NCBI GenBank assembly: GCA_963720725.1
Contig: CAVRGN010000003.1
Location: 868,001-932,000, forward strand
Reading direction: 5' to 3'
Length of the DNA stretch: 64,000 nucleotides
Source: Benzoatithermus sp963720725
GTDB taxonomy: Bacteria > Pseudomonadota > Alphaproteobacteria > Geminicoccales > Geminicoccaceae
Below, piece after piece: positions 31,015-43,467 of this stretch. How positions within the stretch are numbered: position 1 is the stretch's first letter; each line of letters begins with the position of its first letter. The position numbers were made by a program, and so were the translations under genes. Below the pieces are notes generated by a model. That model did no database searches. It was given only the letters and a program-made list of their open reading frames with translations, and was not told the DNA's origin.

Positions 31015-33216
31015 TCACTCGCCGCCGCGGCGCCGCCGGAAACCGCCGTCGCGCCGCTCTCCATGGTCGCTACGGTCCCCGTCGCCCTCGCGCGGCGGAC
31101 GCGGCGGACGCGGCTGGACTTCGAGCGGATCGCCGGTGACCTGGTCGACCGCGCGCATGCTCAGCTTGATCTTGCCGCGGTCGTCGACGGCCAGGACCTT
31201 GACCTTGACCATGTCCCCTTCCTTGAGAACATCGCTGACCTTGCCCACCCGCTCGTTGCTGATCTCGGAAATGTGGCACAGGCCGTCGATGTTCCCGAGG
31301 ATGTTCACGAACGCGCCGAAGTCGACGATCCGGGCGACCTTGCCCTCGTAGATCGTGCCGACCTCGGGGCTGGCGGTGAGGCCGCGGATCCAGTCCACCG
31401 CGCGCTGGCTGGCCATGGCATCGGTGGATGCGATCTTGATCGTCCCGTCGTCCTGGATGTCGATCTTGGTGCCGGTGCGCTCGGTGATCTCGCGGATCGT
31501 CTTGCCGCCGCCGCCGATGACCGCCCCGATCTTGTCGGTCGGGATCTGGATCGTGGTGACTCGCGGCACGGTCTCGCGCATCTCCGGCCGCGGCACGCCC
31601 AGGGCCTTGGACATCTCGCCAAGGATGTGGTTGCGGCCGTCGCGGGCCTGCCGCAGCGCCACCTCCATGATCTCGGGCGTGATACCCGCGATCTTGATGT
31701 CCATCTGCAGCGAGGTGACCCCGTCCTGGGTGCCGGCGACCTTGAAGTCCATGTCGCCCAGATGGTCCTCGTCGCCCAGGATGTCGGACAGGACCGCGAA
31801 CCGGTCGCCCTCCTTGATCAGGCCCATGGCGATGCCGGCGATCGACCGTGGCAGTGGTACGCCGGCATCCATCAGCGCCAGTGAGGTGCCGCAGACGGTG
31901 GCCATCGAGGACGAACCGTTGCTTTCGGTCACCTCGGAGACGACCCGGATCGTGTAGGGGAAGGCGTCCTTGGTCGGCAAGAGCGGCCGGGTGGCGCGCC
32001 AGGCGAGCTTGCCGTGCCCGACTTCGCGGCGGCCTGGGGAGCCCATGCGGCCGGTCTCGCCGACCGAGTAGGGCGGGAAATTGTAGTGGAGCATGTAGTG
32101 CTCGCGGCGGTCGCCCTCGAGCGCGTCGATCACCTGCTCGTCCTGACCGGTGCCGAGCGTCGCCACGCACAGGGCCTGGGTCTCGCCGCGGGTGAACAGG
32201 GCCGATCCGTGGACCCGCGGCAGCACGCCGACCATGGCCTCGATCGGACGCACGGTGGTGAGGTCGCGGCCGTCGATGCGCACGCCGTGATCGAGGATCT
32301 GGCCACGCACCACGTCGGCCTCGAGCGCCTCGAACAGGTCGTTGAGCAGGGCCGCGCGGTTGGCATCGTCGCTGCCGAACAGCTCCTTGGCCCGCGCCTT
32401 GACGGCGTCGACCTTCTCGTGGCGCGCCTGCTTGACGGGCTCGGCATAGGCCTCGCGCAGGCTCGCCTCGAGCTCCTGCTTCATCGCCGCCTTGAGCTCG
32501 GCATGGTCCTCCTCCTGCAGGTTCCAGGGCTCCTTGGCGCAGACCTGGGCCAGGCTGATGATCAGGTCGATCACCGGCTGGAACTGGCTGTGGCCGAACA
32601 CCACCGCGGCCAGCATGGTCTCCTCCGAGAGCTCCTTGGCTTCCAATTCGACCATCATCACCGCGTCGCGCGTACCGGCGACGACCAGGTCGAGATCACC
32701 CTCGCGGGTCTGTTCGACGCTCGGGTTGAGGATGAACTCGCCGTTCTTGTAGCCGACGCGGGCGGCCGCGACGGGGCCCAGGAACGGCACACCGCTGATG
32801 GTCAGCGCCGCCGAGGCCGCGACCATGCCCAGAATGTCGGGATCGTTCTCGCCGTCATGCGCCAGGACAGTGATGACCACCTGGGTCTCGTTCTTGAAGC
32901 CTTCGGGGAACAGCGGCCGGATCGGCCGGTCGATCAGGCGCGAGGTCAGCGTCTCTTTCTCGGTCGGCCGGCCTTCGCGCTTGAAGAAGCCGCCGGGGAT
33001 CTTGCCGGCGGCGAACGCCTTTTCCTGATAGTTCACCGTCAGGGGGAAGAAGCCCTGGCCCGGCTTGACGGCCTTGGCAGCGACAGCCGTCGCGAGCACC
33101 ACGGTCTCGCCCATGGTGGCCAGGACCGCACCGTCTGCTTGGCGAGCGATCCGGCCGCTCTCCAGCACCAGCTTGCGGCCACCCCAGGTGGTTTCCTTGC
33201 GCGTGATATTGAACAT
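31015..33216 (-). CDS. pnp: Polyribonucleotide nucleotidyltransferase (PNPase)
   Basis: PNPase degrades RNA 3' to 5' using phosphate and is part of the degradosome. The 733-residue protein has two RNase PH domains: the first with KREGRPTEKETLTSRLIDRPIRPLFP, the second with FTRGETQAL and the catalytic Asp in GDEDHLGDMDFKVAGT. A KH domain (IGAVIGGGGKTIREIT) and an S1 domain (GTIYEGKVARIVDFGAFVNI) follow, then a charged Arg/Gly tail. AAAGGTAAG is the ribosome binding site. It follows rpsO as in most proteobacteria. Confidence 0.97.
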   Translation of the reverse strand: MFNITRKETTWGGRKLVLESGRIARQADGAVLATMGETVVLATAVAAKAVKPGQGFFPLTVNYQEKAFAAGKIPGGFFKREGRPTEKETLTSRLIDRPIRPLFPEGFKNETQVVITVLAHDGENDPDILGMVAASAALTISGVPFLGPVAAARVGYKNGEFILNPSVEQTREGDLDLVVAGTRDAVMMVELEAKELSEETMLAAVVFGHSQFQPVIDLIISLAQVCAKEPWNLQEEDHAELKAAMKQELEASLREAYAEPVKQARHEKVDAVKARAKELFGSDDANRAALLNDLFEALEADVVRGQILDHGVRIDGRDLTTVRPIEAMVGVLPRVHGSALFTRGETQALCVATLGTGQDEQVIDALEGDRREHYMLHYNFPPYSVGETGRMGSPGRREVGHGKLAWRATRPLLPTKDAFPYTIRVVSEVTESNGSSSMATVCGTSLALMDAGVPLPRSIAGIAMGLIKEGDRFAVLSDILGDEDHLGDMDFKVAGTQDGVTSLQMDIKIAGITPEIMEVALRQARDGRNHILGEMSKALGVPRPEMRETVPRVTTIQIPTDKIGAVIGGGGKTIREITERTGTKIDIQDDGTIKIASTDAMASQRAVDWIRGLTASPEVGTIYEGKVARIVDFGAFVNILGNIDGLCHISEISNERVGKVSDVLKEGDMVKVKVLAVDDRGKIKLSMRAVDQVTGDPLEVQPRPPRPPREGDGDRSDHGERRDGGFRRRRGGE

Positions 33217-33260
33217 CGTCTTACCTTTCTGGGCGGCCGGCGCCTATGCGCCGCCGCGTC

Positions 33261-33303
33261 GGGAGCGCGCCCGATTGCTCTTCGGCCGTCGGCGCACGCT
33301 CCC
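33261..33303 (-). promoter_or_regulatory. rpsO-pnp intergenic hairpin
   Basis: GGGAGCG and CGCTCCC close an imperfect stem of 11 or more pairs, with CCGA/TCGG inside and a loop of about 14 bases, in the 111-base gap between rpsO and pnp. In Escherichia coli the equivalent region is the RNase III site through which PNPase represses its own mRNA. The same role here is by position only. Confidence 0.4.
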
Positions 33304-33327
33304 TCGCCGCACCCGCTCTCGTCCGTG

Positions 33328-33597
33328 TCAGCGACGCAGGCCCAGCCGCTCGATCAGCTTCTGGTAGCGCGGCTCCTGCGTCCGCTTCAGATAGTCCAGC
33401 AAGCGGCGGCGCTGACCCACCATCATCAAGAGGCCGCGCCGCGAGGCGAAGTCCTTCTGGTGCAGCTTGAGGTGCTCGGTCAGGCCGAGGATGCGGGTGG
33501 TCAGGATCGCCACCTGCACCTCGGGCGAGCCCGTGTCGCCCTCATGGGTGGCGTAGTCGGCGATGATCGACTGTTTGAGTTCGGCGGTGATGGTCAT
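33328..33597 (-). CDS. rpsO: 30S ribosomal protein S15
   Basis: S15 is an early 16S rRNA-binding protein of the small subunit platform. The 89-residue sequence has the family features HEGDTGSPEVQVAILT, HLKLHQKDFASRRGLLMMVGQRRRLLDYL and the C-terminal YQKLIERLGLRR. The start at 33597 forms an ATGA overlap with the truB stop. S15 proteins often repress their own translation by binding a leader pseudoknot; no such structure was assessed here. Confidence 0.97.
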   Translation of the reverse strand: MTITAELKQSIIADYATHEGDTGSPEVQVAILTTRILGLTEHLKLHQKDFASRRGLLMMVGQRRRLLDYLKRTQEPRYQKLIERLGLRR

Positions 33598-34547
33598 TCT
33601 CGGTTTCCGGTCGGCATCGGGCCATGCTGGAAGACGCGCACCGGGCTGAGCTCCATGCCCTCGAGGCGTGCCAGGGCGATCAATTCGCCCGCACGCATCG
33701 CCCGGACCGTCGCCGCCTCGCCCGCCTCCTCGCCCACCAGGGCTGGAGTCATGCGAACCGACTGCCCGGACCGGAGCCTGAGCGCCTGCGGTTCCGTGAC
33801 GGCCAACGCCGGGATGCCGGCCAGCGCGGTCGTCATCGGAACCAATACCTGCGGCAGCGAGTCGTCCTCGACGATCCTCGCCAGCGCATCGAGAGAAATC
33901 GCGTTGCCCGCGTTGAACCCGCCGACCTCGGTGCGCCTCAGCGCACACACATGGGCGTGGCAGCCCAGGTCACGGCCCAGGTCGCGGGCGATGGCCCGCA
34001 CATAGGCGCCCTTGCCGCTGGTCATGTGGAACATCGCATGGTCGGCGTCGGGCCGGCTCACCAGCTCGAGCCGGTCGATGCGGATCTCGCGCGGGGCCAG
34101 TTCGACGATCTCGCCGCGTCGGGCGATGTCGTAGGCACGCTCGCCCTGCACCTTCACGGCCGCGTATTGCGGCGGGACCTGCTGGATCAGGCCGACGAAC
34201 CGGGGCAAGGCGGCGCGGATCTCCTCGTCTGCCGGCCGCAGCGCGCTGGTCGCGGTGACCGTGCCCGCGGCGTCGTCGGTGTCCCGCTCTTCGCCGAAGC
34301 GCAAGGTGAACTCGTAGGCCTTGGGCGCGTCCATGACATAGGCCACGGTCTTGGTGGCCTCGCCCATGGCGATCGGCAGCACACCGGTGGCCAGCGGATC
34401 GAGCGTGCCGCCATGGCCCACCTTCTGCGCCTGGGTCACACGCTTGACCTCGCTCACCACCTGGGTGGAGGTCATGTCCGGCGCCTTGTCGATCACCAGC
34501 CAGCCGTTGATCGGGCGCCCGATGGGCTTACGGCGCCCCATCGGCAT
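33594..34547 (-). CDS. truB: tRNA pseudouridine(55) synthase
   Basis: TruB converts U55 of the T-loop in tRNAs to pseudouridine. The 317-residue protein shows GWLVIDKAPDMTSTQVV, the catalytic-Asp motif GHGGTLDPLATGVLPI, and SGKGAYVRAIARDLGRDLG. It overlaps rbfA by 20 bases and rpsO by 4, within the nusA-infB operon. Confidence 0.95.
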   Translation of the reverse strand: MPMGRRKPIGRPINGWLVIDKAPDMTSTQVVSEVKRVTQAQKVGHGGTLDPLATGVLPIAMGEATKTVAYVMDAPKAYEFTLRFGEERDTDDAAGTVTATSALRPADEEIRAALPRFVGLIQQVPPQYAAVKVQGERAYDIARRGEIVELAPREIRIDRLELVSRPDADHAMFHMTSGKGAYVRAIARDLGRDLGCHAHVCALRRTEVGGFNAGNAISLDALARIVEDDSLPQVLVPMTTALAGIPALAVTEPQALRLRSGQSVRMTPALVGEEAGEAATVRAMRAGELIALARLEGMELSPVRVFQHGPMPTGNRE

Positions 34548-34932
34548 CGTCCTCCCGAGGCGGGGCCGGCAGCCGCGCGTCGTGCAGCAGCTGCCCGATG
34601 CGCGCGGCGTAGGCGAAGGTCTCGTCCGGCACGAAGCGCAGGCGCGGCGCGTATTTGAGGTGCATCTGCCGCGCCAGCCAGCCGCCGAGATAGGATGACG
34701 CCTGCTGCAGGGCCGTCGCCGTCTCCTGGGTCAGCTCGCCGCCGAGCTCGGTCGTGAACACGGTCGCACTCTTCAGGTCGCGGCTCACCTGAACCTCCGC
34801 CACGGTCAAGTGGCGGTTGGCGAGGCGCGGGTCGCGCAGGTCGCCGCGCAGGAGTTGCTCGGCGAGCAGGTGGCGCATCTGCTCCGCGACGCGCAACTGG
34901 CGCTGCGAGGGCTGCCGGTCGCCGCGGGTCAT
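34528..34932 (-). CDS. rbfA: Ribosome-binding factor A
   Basis: RbfA is a KH-fold cold-shock factor needed for 30S maturation and 16S 5'-end processing. This 134-residue form has QRQLRVAEQMRHLLAEQLLRGDLRDPRL and RDLKSATVFTTELGG, ending in LRFVPDETFAYAARIGQLLHDA. I prefer ATG 34932 over GTG 34941, because GCAGGAG then lies at proper spacing. Confidence 0.93.
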   Translation of the reverse strand: MTRGDRQPSQRQLRVAEQMRHLLAEQLLRGDLRDPRLANRHLTVAEVQVSRDLKSATVFTTELGGELTQETATALQQASSYLGGWLARQMHLKYAPRLRFVPDETFAYAARIGQLLHDARLPAPPREDDADGAP

Positions 34933-34976
34933 CGCAGGCACTCCTGCGGGGCGATCGCGACCGACCGCGTGTCAGA

Positions 34977-34994
34977 CCCCGCGGACCCGCGGGG
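34977..34994 (-). terminator. Hairpin in the infB-rbfA gap
   Basis: CCCCGCGG and CCGCGGGG form a perfect 8-bp inverted repeat with only two bases between (six in the folded loop), 15 bases after the infB stop. There is no U-tract. It could be an attenuator or an RNA-processing structure inside the operon rather than a full stop. Confidence 0.3.
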
Positions 34995-35008
34995 GCAAGG
35001 GTGGTCGA

Positions 35009-38074
<3,066 letters not shown>

Positions 38075-38078
<4 letters not shown>

Positions 38079-38746
38079 GGACGGGCTGTGCCTTCATCTA
38101 CTGCGTTGCTGACGGCATGCCCAACAGGCATGCGGAACTCTCTGAACCCGTGAAGCCGCCCGAGTTCCTCGAGCAGCTGGCGGGCAAGCCCGCGATCGGC
38201 AATGCCGACATGGACCACTTCGTCCCGGCCCGTGGCTTGGCCGAGTTCGACCCGATCGAAGGGATCGAGTACCGGCACGGTGCGGGCCAGCGCCTCGATG
38301 CGGCGCCGCCCGTCGGCCGAGCCGTCGCGAGCGGTGAGCACGAGGCCGCAGCGGCCACGCCGGAGCCAGTCCTCGACCTGGTCGAAACCTGCCACGAGCT
38401 CCCCGGCCCGCCGTGCGAGGCCGACAAGATCGAGGCAGCGGCGGAGCAGCATGGCCTGGACCTGATCGACCAGATCCGCCGGTGCCGACACCGGCGCCCG
38501 CGCTGCCCTGCTGAACTGGTGCTTCGCCAGGGCCCGCACAAGGACGTCGCGCTTGGCGTCGACCCACAGGCCGCGGCCGGGAAGGCGGTTGGCGAGATCC
38601 GGCACGAGAGTGGAGCCCGGGCCGACGACGAAGCGGATGAGGCTCTCGGCAGGCCGGGGCGCGCGCGCGGCGATGCAGCGACGCGTGCGCGCACGCACCG
38701 CATCTTCCCGCTCCACCTTCACGTCCTCGGCTTCGAGATCCATCAT
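38075..38746 (-). CDS. YlxR-type RNA-binding protein (DUF448 plus L7Ae-like domain)
   Basis: The 223-residue protein combines an N-terminal YlxR/DUF448 domain (RTRRCIAARAPRPAESLIRFVVGP, GRGLWVDAKRDVL) with a C-terminal L7Ae-like domain (CLDLVGLARRAGELVAGFDQVEDWLRRGRCGLVLTARDGS). Alphaproteobacteria commonly have this fusion between nusA and infB. It presumably binds RNA, but its exact role is unsettled. I chose ATG 38746 (MMDLEAED), four bases after the nusA stop. Its end overlaps the infB start (ATGA). Confidence 0.88.
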
Positions 38747-38750
38747 CGCG

Positions 38751-40319
38751 TCAGTGCTGCTCCACCTGTTCCACGTCACCGTCCTCGCCGGATTCGTCCT
38801 CCGGCGCCGGGGCCTCGATCCACCCCAGGCGGATACGCGCATCCATGATGATCGCACCCGCATCGTCGTTGGTCAGGCCGGCATCGGGCACGAGTTCGAC
38901 CAGCTCGTCGCCCGCGAGGTCGGCCAAGTCCTCAAGACTCTTCAAGCCCTTGCGCCCCAGCTCGACGATGGTCGCGAGCTGCAGCCCGTCATAGGTCAGG
39001 AGATCCTCGGCCATTTCAAGTTCGGCAGCCTCGGCGCGCAGGTTCTGCTCGACCTCGTCCAGATAGGCCTGGGCGCGTTCCTTGAGCGCCTCGGCGATCT
39101 CCTCGTCGAAGCCCTCGATGCCCGCCAGCTCCTCGGTCGCGGTGTAGGCGACGTCCTGCACCGAGGTGAACCCCTCGGTGACCAGCAGCTGGGCGATCAC
39201 CTCCTCGACGTTGAGCGCTTCCATGAACATGTCGGTCAGCTCGCGGAACTCGCGCTGCCGGCGCTCGCGGTCGTCGGTATCGGAGACGATGTCGATGTCC
39301 CAGCCGGTCAGCTGCGAGGCCAGGCGCACGTTCTGGCCCCGACGGCCGATCGCGATGTGCTGCTGCTGGTCGGGGACGATGACCTCGATCCGCTTGGCGT
39401 CGGGATCGAGCACCACCTTGCTGACCTCGGCCGGGGCCAGGCCGTTGACCACGAAGGTGGCCGGATCGGGCGACCAGGGAATGATGTCGACCTTCTCGCC
39501 GCCGAGCTCCTGCACCACCGCCTGCACACGGCTGCCGCGCATGCCGACGCAGGCACCCACCGGGTCGATGCCGCTGTCCTTGGAGATCACCGCGATCTTG
39601 GCCCGGCTGCCCGGGTCGCGCGCACAGGCCTTGATCTCGATGATGCCGTCGTAGATCTCCGGCACCTCCTGCTCGAACAGCTTCTCCATGAAACCGGGAT
39701 GGGTGCGCGAGAGGAAGATCTGCGGACCGCGCAGTTCGTGGCGGACGTCGTAGAGAAACGCGCGGATGCGGTCCTTGGGGCGGAACAGCTCGCGCGGGAT
39801 CAGGTCGTCCCGGCGCACGATGGCTTCGGCCCGGCCGAGGTCGACCAGCGCGTTGCCGTGCTCGACCCGCTTGACCTCGCCGACCACGATCTCGCCGATC
39901 CGGTCCTTGAATTCGTTGTACTGCCGCTCGCGCTCGGCCTCGCGCACACGCTGGACGATGACCTGCTTGGCGCTCTGCGCGGCGATGCGGCCGAGGTCGA
40001 TCGGCGGCAGGGGGTCAAGGATATGGTCGCCGACCTGCGCCGCCGGATTGCGCATCTGCGCATCCTCGAGCCCGATCTGGCGGGTATAGTCCTCGACCGG
40101 GTCGGCAACCTCGAGCTCGCGGTAGAGGCGGTGCTCGCCGGTGCGCCGGTCGATCTCGGCCACGATCTCGTGCTCGGCGCCGTAGGTGCGGCGCGCGGCG
40201 GTCTGGTAGGCCTGCTCCATCGCCTCGAGCACCTCGTCGATCGAGATGCCCTTCTCCTGTGCCACGGCCTCGACGACGCGCAGCACTTCCGCCCGCCCGA
40301 GGCTCGAACTCATGTCCAT
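38751..40319 (-). CDS. nusA: Transcription termination/antitermination factor NusA
   Basis: NusA binds RNA polymerase and nascent RNA and modulates pausing, termination and antitermination. Of about 522 residues, the N-terminal domain includes VAQEKGISIDEVLEAMEQAY. An S1 domain (IGEIVVGEVKRVEHGNALVDLG) and two KH domains (DPVGACVGMRGSRVQAVV, HIAIGRRGQNVRLASQLTGWDI) follow, and the acidic C-terminal repeats are as in proteobacteria. I prefer ATG 40319, which puts AAGGA at proper spacing; an ATG at 40328 is also in frame. Confidence 0.96.
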   Translation of the reverse strand: MDMSSSLGRAEVLRVVEAVAQEKGISIDEVLEAMEQAYQTAARRTYGAEHEIVAEIDRRTGEHRLYRELEVADPVEDYTRQIGLEDAQMRNPAAQVGDHILDPLPPIDLGRIAAQSAKQVIVQRVREAERERQYNEFKDRIGEIVVGEVKRVEHGNALVDLGRAEAIVRRDDLIPRELFRPKDRIRAFLYDVRHELRGPQIFLSRTHPGFMEKLFEQEVPEIYDGIIEIKACARDPGSRAKIAVISKDSGIDPVGACVGMRGSRVQAVVQELGGEKVDIIPWSPDPATFVVNGLAPAEVSKVVLDPDAKRIEVIVPDQQQHIAIGRRGQNVRLASQLTGWDIDIVSDTDDRERRQREFRELTDMFMEALNVEEVIAQLLVTEGFTSVQDVAYTATEELAGIEGFDEEIAEALKERAQAYLDEVEQNLRAEAAELEMAEDLLTYDGLQLATIVELGRKGLKSLEDLADLAGDELVELVPDAGLTNDDAGAIIMDARIRLGWIEAPAPEDESGEDGDVEQVEQH

Positions 40320-40343
40320 CGCCGACATTCCTTGCCTACGATC

Positions 40344-40847
40344 TCAGCCCGCTTCACCGCTCGCCCGGGCGAGCAGCGCCGGCGACAGGGTGAGCTTGGC
40401 CTTCTTCACCGAGCGAAACGGGATGCGGATCAGGCTGCCCTCTTCCTCGACCACCACCTCGTCAAACTCCAGACCTCGAACGACGCCACGAAAGCGCTTG
40501 CGTCCGTCCACGGCCGGCTCGCATTCGAGCTTGGCCTCCAGACCGGCGAAGCGCTCGAAATCGCTCCGACGGACCAGCGGCCGATCGATGCCCGGCGAAC
40601 TCACCTCCAAGGCGTAGGTGCCCTCGATCGGGTCGGCCACGTCCAGGACCGCCGAGATCGCGCGGCTGATCGCGGCGCAGTCGTCGACGGTCATGCCACG
40701 GGCACGATCGATCGGCTCGGCCATGACCTGAAGGGTCCGGCGACCGCCTCCGACCATGCGTACCTGCACCAAGTCGAAGCCCAAGTCGCGGATGGTCGGC
40801 TCGATCAGTTGCGCAACCTCGTTGAAAGACGTCGTCCCTAAGCTCAC
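40344..40847 (-). CDS. rimP: Ribosome maturation factor RimP
   Basis: RimP assists 30S assembly. From GTG 40847 the 167-residue protein reads VSLGTTSFNEVAQLIEPTIRDLGFDLVQVRM. It then shows the RimP core YALEVSSPGIDRPLVRRSDFERFAG and the C-terminal SH3-like FRGVVRGLEFDEVVV. It is the first gene of the nusA-infB-pnp operon. The frame is open further upstream, but the extra sequence is not family-like. Confidence 0.92.
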   Translation of the reverse strand: MSLGTTSFNEVAQLIEPTIRDLGFDLVQVRMVGGGRRTLQVMAEPIDRARGMTVDDCAAISRAISAVLDVADPIEGTYALEVSSPGIDRPLVRRSDFERFAGLEAKLECEPAVDGRKRFRGVVRGLEFDEVVVEEEGSLIRIPFRSVKKAKLTLSPALLARASGEAG

Positions 40848-40860
40848 GGCAACGCGAAGG

Positions 40861-40880
40861 GAGCGGGCGCTTGCCCACTC
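40861..40880 (-). promoter_or_regulatory. Leader hairpin just upstream of rimP
   Basis: GAGCGGGC and GCCCACTC form an 8-bp stem (one G-T wobble) with a 4-base loop, ending 13 bases before the rimP start. No clear Shine-Dalgarno lies between, so the structure may affect translation or stability of the operon mRNA. Confidence 0.3.
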
Positions 40881-41007
40881 TCTAGGAGCAGCCAAGAAAG
40901 GATGTGGCCGGAATATGGCCGCTCGACGGCCGCCGCGCAAGCCGTTTCGGCAATAGCGGCGCCGCACTGATCTCGCCCTGTAACGATGCGTCAGGTCGCC
41001 GCAGCAT

Positions 41008-41700
41008 CTACCCGATGCGTCGTGCTCGGAGAAACACCGGGCGGCGGCCGGCGCGGCGCGCCTTGGCCTCGTAGCGGGTCGGCACCCAGTCGGCCGGCGG
41101 TTGACGCCAGTCGGTGGCCCGCTCCGCAGTCCAGGCGAACCGCCGCTCCGCAAGCAGGGCCGCGAGCATCCAGCGCGCGTAGTCGGGATCGTCCGTGGCC
41201 AGCCGCAGCTCGCCACCCGGCCGGAGCGCGCGGGCGAGTTCGGCCAGGGTGTCGGCGTTCACGATCCGTCGCTTGTGATGGCGCAGCTTCGGCCAGGGAT
41301 CGGGAAACAGGATGTCGGCCCGGTCGAGGCTGGCCGCGGGCAGGACCTTGAGCAGCAGCCGGGCATCGTCGCGCAGCACCCGCACATTGCCCAGGCGTTC
41401 GGTCCGGACGGCGCGCAGCAACTTGGCGACGCCGTTCAGGAAAGGCTCGACGCCGAGATAGCCGATCTCGGGATGCGCCGCCGCCTGCGCCGCCAGATGT
41501 TCGCCACCGCCGAAGCCGATCTCCAGCCGGACGGACTGCGGTGGCTCCAAAAACAGCGCCCGCGGATCGAGGGGCGTTCCCGGTGCCACGGCGAACTCGA
41601 GCTCCGGCAGAAATTCGTCGAGCAGCGACAGGGCTGCAGCACGCAGCTTCGGACCCTGCCGGCGGCCATGGAGGGTACGCCGCGGCGGCCGCACCGACAC
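41008..41700 (-). CDS. trmB: tRNA (guanine(46)-N7)-methyltransferase
   Basis: TrmB methylates N7 of G46 in tRNA variable loops with SAM. The 230-residue protein shows LEIGFGGGEHLAAQA for SAM binding, GVEPFLNGVAKLL, and the signature ILFPDPWPKLRHHKRRIV. I took GTG 41700 as the start; the frame is open upstream into metK. It follows metK by 16 bases, so the SAM supplier and a SAM user are together. Confidence 0.93.
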   Translation of the reverse strand: MSVRPPRRTLHGRRQGPKLRAAALSLLDEFLPELEFAVAPGTPLDPRALFLEPPQSVRLEIGFGGGEHLAAQAAAHPEIGYLGVEPFLNGVAKLLRAVRTERLGNVRVLRDDARLLLKVLPAASLDRADILFPDPWPKLRHHKRRIVNADTLAELARALRPGGELRLATDDPDYARWMLAALLAERRFAWTAERATDWRQPPADWVPTRYEAKARRAGRRPVFLRARRIG

Positions 41701-41716
41701 GGTGGCAGGCAATGCC

Positions 41717-42892
41717 TCAGTTGAAGGCGCGGCGCAGTTCGGCGGCGAGATCGGTCCGCTCCCAGGAAAAGCCCCCGTCGCTCTCCGCCTCGCGACCGAA
41801 ATGGCCATAGGCCGAGGTGCGGGCGTAGATCGGGCGGTTGAGCTGCAGGTGCTCGCGGATGCCGCGCGGGCTGAGATTCATGACCTCGTTGAGGATCTTG
41901 CCCAGCCGGCCCTCGTCGACCTCGCCGGTGCCGTAGGTGTCGACATAGACCGACAGCGGCTTGGAGACGCCGATGGCATAGGAAAGCTGGATCACGCAGC
42001 GCCGGGCGAGGCCGGCAGCCACCACATTCTTGGCGAGGTACCGCGCGGCGTAGGCGGCGGAACGGTCGACCTTGGTCGGGTCCTTGCCCGAGAAGGCGCC
42101 GCCGCCGTGCGGTGCCGCGCCGCCATAGGTGTCGACGATGATCTTGCGGCCGGTGAGCCCGGCATCGCCGTCGGGTCCGCCGATCACGAAGTTGCCGGTC
42201 GGATTGACGTAGAACTCGTCCTCCGAGCACATCCAGCCCTCGGGCAGGGTGGCCAGCACGTAAGGCCTGACCAACTCCTTGATGTCGGCGGGCGTGTAGC
42301 CGTCGACATGCTGCGTCGACAGGACCACCGAGGTGGCACCCACCGGGCGTCCGGCCTCATAGCGCAGGGTGAACTGGCTCTTCGCGTCCGGGCCGAGCTG
42401 CGAGAGCGTGCCGGAATGACGGTCGGCCGCCAGACGCCGCAGCAGGTCGTGGGCATATTGGATCGGCGCGGGCATGAGCGCGGGCGTCTCGTCGGTCGCG
42501 TAGCCGAACATGATCCCCTGGTCGCCAGCGCCCTCCTCCTTCTGCTCGCCGGCGTCCACGCCCATGGCGATGTCGGGGGACTGCTCGTGCAGCAGGACCT
42601 CGATCTTGGCGTCGTGCCAGTGGAAGCCGTCTTGCTCGTAGCCGATGCTCTTGATCGCCATGCGGGCGGTGTGGGCGATCAGGTCGGGCGTGATCCGACT
42701 GCGGGCGCCGGCCCTGAATTCGCCGGCGATCACCACGCGGTTGGTCGTCGCCAGGGTTTCGCAGGCGACGCGGGCGAAGGGGTACTCGGTCAGGAACAGG
42801 TCGACCACCTCGTCGGAGATGCGGTCGCAGACCTTGTCGGGGTGACCCTCGGACACCGATTCGCTGGTGAACAAGTAATCGTTGGCGGCCAT
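41717..42892 (-). CDS. metK: S-adenosylmethionine synthetase
   Basis: MetK makes SAM from methionine and ATP. The 391-residue enzyme begins MAANDYLFTSESVSEGHPDKVCDRISDEVVD. It has the conserved GAGDQGIMFGYATDETP, the P-loop-like GGGAFSGKDPTKVDRSAAYAAR and DTYGTGEVDE. TCAGGAG lies upstream of the chosen start. The gene sits between an HTH regulator and trmB. I found no recognisable SAM riboswitch in the leader. Confidence 0.96.
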   Translation of the reverse strand: MAANDYLFTSESVSEGHPDKVCDRISDEVVDLFLTEYPFARVACETLATTNRVVIAGEFRAGARSRITPDLIAHTARMAIKSIGYEQDGFHWHDAKIEVLLHEQSPDIAMGVDAGEQKEEGAGDQGIMFGYATDETPALMPAPIQYAHDLLRRLAADRHSGTLSQLGPDAKSQFTLRYEAGRPVGATSVVLSTQHVDGYTPADIKELVRPYVLATLPEGWMCSEDEFYVNPTGNFVIGGPDGDAGLTGRKIIVDTYGGAAPHGGGAFSGKDPTKVDRSAAYAARYLAKNVVAAGLARRCVIQLSYAIGVSKPLSVYVDTYGTGEVDEGRLGKILNEVMNLSPRGIREHLQLNRPIYARTSAYGHFGREAESDGGFSWERTDLAAELRRAFN

Positions 42893-43017
42893 GGCCAAGG
42901 CAACTCCTGAGGCACTATCCGGGGCGGCGGCGCCAGGACGAAGGCCCGGCCCATGCGGCAGCATCCGCCCGCTCGCGGCGGACAGGCGGGGGGACTAACA
43001 GCGAGCGAGCGAGGGGG

Positions 43018-43449
43018 TCAAGTATTCCCGGTGCCCGGGTACGACCCCTGCCGAGACAATGCGCGGGTCAGGTCGACGAGCCGGCGACGGATCTCGGGGT
43101 CGCCGATCCCGCGAAAGGCGGCGAGCAGCTCGCGTGCTTCCCGGCCGCGCGCGTCCGGCAACACCGCACCGCTCAGATCGAAGCCGGCGGGCGCCGCCTC
43201 CGCCAGACCAGGCGACTCGGCGGTGTCGGGCTCGTCGAAGAAGTAGCTCGCCCGCACGCCCAGGACCTTGCACAGGTCGTGCAGCCTGCTCGATCCGATC
43301 CGGTTGGCGCCGCGTTCGTACTTCTGTACCTGCTGGTAGGTGACACCCAGCATGGCGCCCAGGCGCTCCTGGCTGATGCCGAGCTGGAGTCGGCGCTCAC
43401 GCAGCAGCCGGCCGACGCGGACATCGGTTGGATGCGGAGAATCGCTCAT
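43018..43449 (-). CDS. XRE-family helix-turn-helix regulator
   Basis: The 143-residue protein has an N-terminal Cro/CI-type HTH (VGRLLRERRLQLGISQERLGAMLGVTYQQVQKYERGANRI, about residues 12-51). The C-terminal tail is about 60 residues long and includes FRGIGDPEIRRRLVDLTRAL. Alphaproteobacteria often have such a gene between lnt and metK, and the tail resembles quorum/cell-cycle-related members of that group. Targets are unknown. It is cotranscribed with lnt (18-base gap). Confidence 0.85.
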   Translation of the reverse strand: MSDSPHPTDVRVGRLLRERRLQLGISQERLGAMLGVTYQQVQKYERGANRIGSSRLHDLCKVLGVRASYFFDEPDTAESPGLAEAAPAGFDLSGAVLPDARGREARELLAAFRGIGDPEIRRRLVDLTRALSRQGSYPGTGNT

Positions 43450-43467
43450 CGCCCGGACGCTTCATCC

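Noticed and set aside
42893..43017. Possible SAM riboswitch before metK
   Set aside because: The 125-base leader has GC-rich inverted segments, but I could not match the conserved cores of the SAM-I, SAM-II or SAM/SAH classes.
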